A DNA stretch of 64,000 nucleotides. It comes from Psococerastis gibbosa (lineage: Eukaryota; Arthropoda; Insecta; Psocodea; Psocidae). Below are positions 57,889 to 64,000 of this stretch, piece by piece. Where the stretch lies: positions 9,881,419 through 9,945,418 of the forward strand of contig OZ020486.1 in NCBI GenBank assembly GCA_963971405.1, in the 5' to 3' direction. The first letter of the stretch is position 1; every line of letters starts with the position of its first letter. Position numbers and translations under genes: made by a program. Under the pieces are notes generated by a model. It worked only from the letters and a program-made list of their open reading frames with translations, did not search any database and was not told the DNA's origin.

Positions 57889-58011
57889 ATTGCAAGAAAA
57901 GTGCTGATCAATAGTTGAAAAAACCAGGGGAATGGCGTGTATCAATGAAAAATTCAAATTTCCGTCAATACTACATTTACTATCGCTATTGACGTTGGTG
58001 GAATAAGCCCC

Positions 58012-58446
58012 TTAAGAAAATTTATCAGTTTCAAAATTGAAACAGGAGAAAAACTTTGAATCGTATGTTGGCAGCCCAGATTTGTCCTGTGTCTTATGCG
58101 ATTTCTAGTTTTAATTATGAACACCCTACTTTCAAGGTTGCACTGAACGAAATAACTATTTTATGGCGAAAAACTTCACTAGAAAGAATCCCATTAAAAA
58201 AATAAATAAAAATGTGCACTAAATAAAACTACAATTTTGTTCTCTGTCCGGGATTGAAATTTGGAAAATCTGGTAACCAACCCTATTTAGAGGCGTAATG
58301 CCATGACCATCTTCTTCGCTAATATGTCGAGGGCCTCAGCCGTTCTTAGTCAATTTCCGTACAAAATAAGACAGCACTAGAGGCTAGAGCACATAAGTCA
58401 GTTCTTCCGCCTAGTTAACCATTCTATTCCATTGAGTAAGTAAGAG
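58012..58446. other. Unassigned spacer between MITEs
   Basis: About 430 bp, no recognised gene or repeat. Confidence 0.35.
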
Positions 58447-58449
58447 TTA

Positions 58450-58887
58450 GGCGGGTATTCCACATACGTACATCGTCAATGAAAATTATGAAATTGAAGG
58501 ACATTTCAATTTTCCATTGATGGCGGCCATTCCACATGTTTTTTCAAAAATTGACAATTTTCTATTGAAACGTATGCGCCAAATTTTTGAAATTTGTTTG
58601 TATTTGTTTCTTGAAATTGTATTTGTTTTCTTCGTCGCCTTATTTTTAAACTTTATTATAATTTTTATACAGAAATGCGTTCTTTTTAAAGAAATCAATT
58701 AAAATAGTTGTACTTGTCATATCCATTGACGCCATTTTTTAATTTTAGTTTGTTTCTTTCATTGTTTGTGATTTTACTCTATGATCAATTGATCATTGAT
58801 CAATTTTAACAATGGCATAGAGTAAAATTGAAATGTCCTTCAATTTCATAATTTTCATTGACGATGTACGTGTGTGGAATACCCGCC
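58450..58887 (-). mobile_element. MITE-E copy, sister of inner MITE 2
   Basis: 438 bp with ends ggcgggtattccacatacgt and cacacgtacatcgtcaatga (minus-strand reading of the right end); flanks TTA and TAA. It shares nearly all of its sequence with 57461-57888. On the minus strand its interior frame starts MAS-MDM and continues STTILIDFFKK. Confidence 0.85.
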
Positions 58888-58890
58888 TAA

Positions 58891-60204
58891 GAGACAAATT
58901 GAGCACCTTACAGTACCTAGAGCATACACAACAATTTTTACAAAGGCCTACCAATACCTAGCGCCGAAGACATTTATATCTACTAAAATTACGCCTGATG
59001 TCTGACCATAAATAAATTTTCGAAATTTATTCGGGAATGGCTGATGGGACGGGAAGAAGTGGAATCATTGTTTCAAATTGTGGATTAGACTTAAATAATT
59101 TTTTTCATTGTTTCTGTGGACCTGTTATTAGCACGTAGCACGTGTTAATTTTATTTTTCAAGGGTAAAACAATTTTTTATTTAAATTATTTATTTATTTT
59201 TACAGTCTTTTATGTATATATATATATTGTGTATTTCTGTTACAATACACGTTTTGATTGATTGATACTATAGTATTTTTTTCTCTGAGAAATATTCTGC
59301 ATCTACTACACTACAATGCACCTGATAACAGTCTGCAAACTTAATAGGTACACAAGAGTGACTTCATGCATTGATACCTGACTCATTGCATACGTACCGT
59401 ACCTAAAATAGCATGAACATGTCAACAGGAAAGCATTCACTGACAGGAAATACCAACTATCTCGTAGGTACGGACCACCCGTATACCTATAGTACCAGAG
59501 AATAGCAACTGATGGAAAATAAGAAGTTGCAAATAATATCATGAACATGAGCTAAGCATAAGGATCGATTGATTGGGGCAGAGTGCAATATAGGAGAGAT
59601 GGGATATTCGATCTGTTGCCACGTGTCCTATGGCCAGCCATTGAAAAAACGTACCAGGTGGCCCCAGCATTCAAAAAATATTTTTAGCACACCCGAATGT
59701 CCCAACACTTTTGTAGCCTATAGAACTGTAAATGTTTAGTCTAGTGCTTACTGCTTACTCTAGTGCTTAGGCTCCGTATCCGGCAGAAAGATGACAAAAT
59801 TTTCAACAGTCTCAGCGTAATAAATCGGGCCTAGGCAAAAACTTCTCACACTTATTTATTTTTACAGGTTTTTAGGCATAAAGAGTGAAGTTGATTTACG
59901 TTATTAGGTCGAAATATGAAACACGTAAAGTGGAAATGCGGGTTGGTTGTTCGATTGTTCAAATTGTCAGTCCAAATTATGCCGCCAAATTTAAAGGTTT
60001 TTAGCAAGTTTGTCTATTTTAAAGTTATATTTTATTTATTTTCAAACAAACGTATTTATTTGGAATGACTGACTGTGCTGAGAGATCATTGGCTATTGCA
60101 GGTTGGGGCTTTGGAAAATTTTCCCCGTGTGGTAACTTTTGGGCTGCAGGGGAATTTACCCCCCCCCCCCCCACACGGTGCCTGAACGAAACACTGGTCC
60201 TATA
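58891..60204. other. Unassigned AT-rich DNA
   Basis: No recognised gene. A (TA)n stretch at about 59215-59226 and a gattgattgat stretch at 59254-59266 may belong to an old retroposon tail. C14 lies at 60159-60172. Confidence 0.35.
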
Positions 60205-60209
60205 CACAA

Positions 60210-60253
60210 TCTTAAACAAAGCTTTCCTTATACTACGTATAAATCGGAAAGAA
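60210..60253 (-). repeat. Terminal palindrome of repeat family D
   Basis: aagctttccttatactacgt, ataaatcggaaag matches the palindromic end of family D. The rest of the family is not recognisable on either side. Confidence 0.6.
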
Positions 60254-61029
60254 ATTATATTGTAAAACGTTCCACATTCACATAGTGAAATGTCAAGAGC
60301 GGCTACTACAAACTCCCACATGATAATCGATCGGATCGATCGGTCCCTTATCAAAACAAACCCACGCAAACACGCGGAAGTAAACAAAACAAATCGATCG
60401 GCTATCGATTAACATAACAATCGAATCATCGACCGACTCCGTACACATAACCTACGGCCTTGATCTCACTTATTGTCTCCAGACCAGTCCAACAGGTCTT
60501 CGGCCGGACGCTGGACCTAGATTTCCCCTCTGGAGTGAGATGGTGTGCGCAGTGTCCGAGTATTGACCACAGATTTGCATATTGTACGCAACCTAAACCT
60601 CCCGTTTTACATCATATCACTTTCGGTTGTGGTTTCCCTCTCATTGGGTCTGTTTGGGATCCAATATCAAGGACTAACGTACGGTATACGAGGCTACTAC
60701 TACACAGTTACTGTACTTCCATGATTAAAAAAAACTTGAAACCTATTTGAACCTTTCATGGGATGTGAAAGAACTGTAACCTCCCACAACAGGGTTGATC
60801 TAACAAGAATGAGGGTGTTCAGCTATCTTCTTGCTTGTATTTAGGGTTTTAAAACAAGGGTAGCAAGACTTGGATGAGTTGACGTCATTAGGTAACAAGA
60901 GTGACGCATGCATAGAACGCATATTATTTTTATTACGACTTTCCTTTCCTTTTAAAAACACTGACACACGTATGACCAGTTCCCACATAGACAGCCAATG
61001 CTGCGCAAGTAAACGCAGCGTCAATATGC
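60254..61029. other. Unassigned DNA
   Basis: Contains a cluster of cgatcg/atcgat words (60325-60430). No recognised gene. Confidence 0.35.
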
Positions 61030-61335
61030 TTCAAATGCGGCTGTACTATAGATGGAATCGGTGGATTGGGCATGTGCAGAGAAAGGGTTTTACAGAGTGA
61101 CAATGGATCGCAGAAAGGTAGGCCACGGAACCGATGGAGGAACGAGGTGGAAAGTAACCTGCCCAGATGTCAAAGACGCGGCTTGGAAGAGGAAGACCAA
61201 GGACTGGGATGTCTGGAGAAGGATGGTCCAAATCTGCAGCAAAAGGATAAAGCTCACCCCGAGCTGCAGCGCCGAGGTATATTTGTACCTTCATCTCTTG
61301 AAGCAAATGCTTCTTTTGATTAATAATTCCGCTCA
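61030..61335 (+). mobile_element. LINE C-terminal relic
   Basis: Across shifting frames: RWNRWIGHVQRKGF, then KGRPRNRWRNEVESNLPRCQ and RRGLEEEDQ, then KDWDVWRRMVQICSKR. This is the LINE series RW.GHVQR, GRPR.RWR and D.W...V. At least two frameshifts. It ends near aagcaaatgcttcttttgat. Confidence 0.75.
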
Positions 61336-63284
61336 TTTTTGTTTCAGATTACATTGAAAAACAACAAAATCCACAATTGTGTACCTTATTTTCCCAAATT
61401 CTCGCCTAGCTCCCGTCCAAGGCACATGCCTCCAGAGCCCCTCAATTGCCTTCGGGCAACATTTCTAGCTGTGCCAGTGGCCGCCATCACGAATGAATTA
61501 ACTTATGCAATATTCAATAAAACGCATCAATTACTAGGTGCAATTCAACCACAGTAGGGCACTGCACACATAGCGATTAACCTATGGACTATCGATACTT
61601 TCGTTTTGCAATTAATGAGCATTTAGCTTTAAAATGAGCTATTAGAGAGCACCGAAAGGATACCCGCCCCCCATGTTATTAGGCCATTGCTCCATGCCCA
61701 TGTGGGCGTAGCGCATTATTACCAACCTACACCAAACTGCATTTCTGTGAACATGCATGTTGGCATTATGGTCGAAAGAAATTGTCACTCTACATAGTAA
61801 ATATTCATGCATCGTAGATTGCAGACCATGATTTGTTGCTTTTCATACAACAAAACCTATTGTCGAGTAAATCAACCATGCGAGCATGCCCAGGAATTTA
61901 GCTGCCTATTGCAGATGGCTGAACCAAGGAGGTGGGTGTATTGAGTCTGCAGTGTGTAGGTAATTTTCCTAATACTTACTACTGCCTAAAAAAGGGGCTG
62001 GAAACGTCGCTGCAGTGTCGCCGACCCCATTTAAGGACGAGAGCAACGTAAAAGTAAAAACAGAGAGACTGGTCAACTGCCGATGCCGGGCGCGAATAAG
62101 TGGCTAGAATGGGAGATAGTGGGTATAAACGAAGGCTATGGCATAGGAACAAGATCGAGAATGATCTCAGAGGCGACGTAAGTGCAGCCGAATGGTCATT
62201 GGTTAAGAGTAGAGTTGGAAGAAGGACTCAAGAAGGTTTGTATGTCCTACCCGGGTAACTGGATTTGATTACAGATAATGGTAATAAAAAGGTGAAGCGC
62301 GGTATAAAGGCGGGAAGCGAGGAACTGGCCATGGAAACATGAAAGGCTACAGGGACGAAGGCCGTCTGGAAGGCTGTGGAAAAGGGCGAGGGAAGACCTC
62401 AAGACTGCTAGACTACAAAGCAAAGAGAATAGGTGGCAAAAGATAGGAGGGTAGGGAGAAAAGATAGGACAAGGCAATAAGTCCGACGACACAAAGTGCC
62501 ACCGCGGCGGGCTTGTGTCTGTGTCAGAAAGTATATTACAATTTCCACCAAAATTCATTAACCCCATCATTGAAACCAATATGACATGGGCATGTACAGA
62601 CTCCAGAGGTTGAAAGTCATCTCCGGATGAGGGAAGAAATCCTGAAGCTGGAAAGGGTAAAACTGAAATGGCGCTGCCAAGATCCAGGCAGAAATGGAAG
62701 AACTCACACTCTTGCACCAGAAGCTTTCGAAGCGGCAATGCCGCATAGGAATGAAGTATTGAATGAAACATACAAAAACATTTCTTCACCCAACGACGCA
62801 TTTTTTTGAAAATAGTCCAGAAGTCATTGAACCGTGCATGGAAGTCAAATTAAGACAAGAGTGCGAGAAGGCATCCAGAAGGACAGGGTAAATCTGAGGG
62901 TGAAACCACGACCATTCATTGCATCACGTGACTACTGATCTGGAACCAACCACAACAATGTTGAAAATCAAGTAGGCTCCTATTTCTGGGCTGCTGCGAC
63001 CGCAAACTCACAGGCTTTTTCGGGAGAGTACTATATAGGCATATAAGTAGATTGTAGGTACATTCTCATGGAGAACTCGCTAGTCCAATCAGTGCGTATA
63101 ACTTTAAGCCGTAAGCTGAACTTAACACACGCAAATGAAGCTCCAGGCTCAGAATTTTCGGGTCTGTACCTTCATAGAAAACTCGCCTGCCCAATCAGTG
63201 TGGGTAACCATAAACCGTAAACTGAATTTAACACACCCAAATAAGGCTGAAAATTAGTTGAAATTTCATAGACGATTCAATAGA
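61336..63284. other. Unassigned DNA, partly purine-rich
   Basis: About 1.9 kb. The stretch 62090-62800 is purine-rich on the plus strand, which leaves long open frames on the minus strand (184 codons at 62247-62801) without motifs. No gene is called. Confidence 0.35.
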
Positions 63285-63435
63285 AGAATAGAATTGAATT
63301 GGTGATTCTTTCTCAGTGACATTCGGTTTGCATCAAGGATCAACATTGAGCCCGTTGTTGTTCGTTCTCATAATGGATGTCGTGAGCAGACTGATACAAG
63401 AGCTACACCTGGGTCAATTAATGTGAGAATGGACC
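63285..63435 (+). mobile_element. LINE reverse-transcriptase fragment (LHQGS.LSP block)
   Basis: The plus-strand translation reads VTFGLHQGSTLSPLLFVLIM, then DVVSRLIQELHLG. The G-L-HQGS-x-LSP-x-LF series is the conserved block between the catalytic motifs in RTE-like and related LINE reverse transcriptases. Only this block remains. Confidence 0.8.
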
Positions 63436-64000
63436 CAAAATTAGCCCAATGGGAAATTTCCCAATTTCCCTTCTTCCTTGTAAAAGCATGGCGTAACGTC
63501 AGCATGATGGTAAGTTAAAAACTACAAACATTCCTTTTAACTTCAATTTGTTACAATTCTATTGATACTTTATTACAATTTTTTGGCATTAGGGAGTAGG
63601 CCATCAATAGTTGCGTAAATCAAATTTATGTAATTCTAATGTTACGCGAGGAATTGAGGGAAAATCACAAGTAGGTTTGCATTGTAAGTTTGTTTGTAGT
63701 TTTATAAAAGATTATTCGCATACAAGCAATTCAATGAATGTATCCGAATAACCTTTTCAGTCGCCTCTGTAGCCCTGTAGGTAGTAGCAGTGTTATGACG
63801 AGTTGTAGAGACTCACACAAGTACGAACAAGCTACCACTATGGTATAGACTTGGAAAATGTACCCAAGAAACATTCAAAAGCTCAGTACTTAAGATTTGT
63901 TATACAAAATTGAATGCAGCAACCGTAGATACCCAATTACTCATGTTAAGCTTATGTCATTGAAAACTGTACCCAGTCTTAAATTTAAACAGTCTCAGCG
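63436..64000. other. Unassigned DNA to the window end
   Basis: AT-rich, no recognised gene or repeat. Confidence 0.35.

Larger units (their letters stand above)
56974..58011 (+). mobile_element. Outer MITE-E of a nested cluster
   Basis: Its ends are ggcgcatataccaccaacgt, caatagtgatagtaaatgta on the left and tttactatcgctattgacgt, tggtggaataagcc on the right, preceded by TAA and followed by TTA. Inside the left arm is the MITE-C-like aaaattgatcaatgatcata block. After inner element 1, the plus-strand start aaaatggcgtcat..gatatg recurs, here with a stop at the tryptophan codon. Two other MITEs lie within it. Confidence 0.75.

Noticed and set aside
60025-60387. 120-codon minus-strand open frame
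   Set aside because: Crosses the C14 run and a repeat-D scrap; no motif.
62247-62801. 184-codon minus-strand open frame
   Set aside because: It lies opposite purine-rich DNA, which lacks minus-strand stops by composition. No motif, and many Ser/Phe/Leu residues as expected from a pyrimidine-rich strand.
1-64000. CRISPR arrays, rRNA operons, functional tRNA genes, bacterial operons
   Set aside because: None seen. Tandem repeats lack spacer structure, tRNA-like segments lack cloverleaf pairing, and long open frames belong to mobile elements.

Overview
The window looks like intergenic or intronic nuclear DNA of an arthropod, most likely an insect with a large, repeat-rich genome. This rests on a copia-type LTR retrotransposon whose primer-binding site resembles the one known from Drosophila copia, on fragments of several LINE lineages, on tRNA-derived and probably 5S-rRNA-derived SINEs, and on PIF/Harbinger-like and hAT-like MITEs. 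I cannot name the order or species. There is no sign of bacterial, organellar or CRISPR content and no intact host gene. One well-delimited candidate host exon (36250-36544, minus strand) is serine-rich, with canonical splice signals on both sides.

Layout. 1-5000: a SINE-B copy with a 13-bp target duplication, a foldback element and two minus-strand SINE-A copies in AT-rich DNA. 5075-8523: a Ty1/copia element with indistinguishable 183-bp LTRs, the youngest-looking insertion here. 9000-13700: a MITE-C, a decayed LINE reverse transcriptase, a 100-bp tandem duplication, a LINE tail and SINE-B. 14100-23160: repeat family D (about 0.8 kb, palindromic end, internal poly-C), LINE tails, a foldback element and a 30-bp array; the second D copy is split by a SINE-B. 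23500-31400: SINE-A, two MITE-Cs, a TTAA-flanked foldback, a LINE 3' end between 234-bp direct repeats, and two more LINE fragments. 33600-39000: a MITE with SINE-B sequence inside, the candidate exon and two LINE fragments. 39800-49400: D copies, a SINE-A between 37-bp direct repeats, and hAT-like MITEs. 50900-55300: SINE remnants, a hAT-like element with a LINE nested in it, and a MITE-C. 56650-58890: a LINE fragment beside a cluster of nested, related MITEs. 58900-64000: mostly unique-looking DNA with two LINE fragments.

Relations between the parts. Nesting gives a partial chronology: D is older than SINE-B (22137-22503 lies inside D); the hAT-like element at 53975 is older than the LINE tail in it; the TTAA foldback is older than the LINE at 25897; the outer MITE at 56974 is older than the two MITEs inside it. 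MITE families C and E share an internal segment that, in most copies, reads as a peptide starting MASWDM and continuing to ILIDF[YF]KK. The same stretch occurs in otherwise different MITEs, so they probably derive from related autonomous elements carrying a MADF/Myb-like protein.

Limits: all assignments come from reading sequence and recalled family features. No alignment, database search or folding program was run. Ends of degenerate repeats are approximate, and 'identical' means identical by eye.
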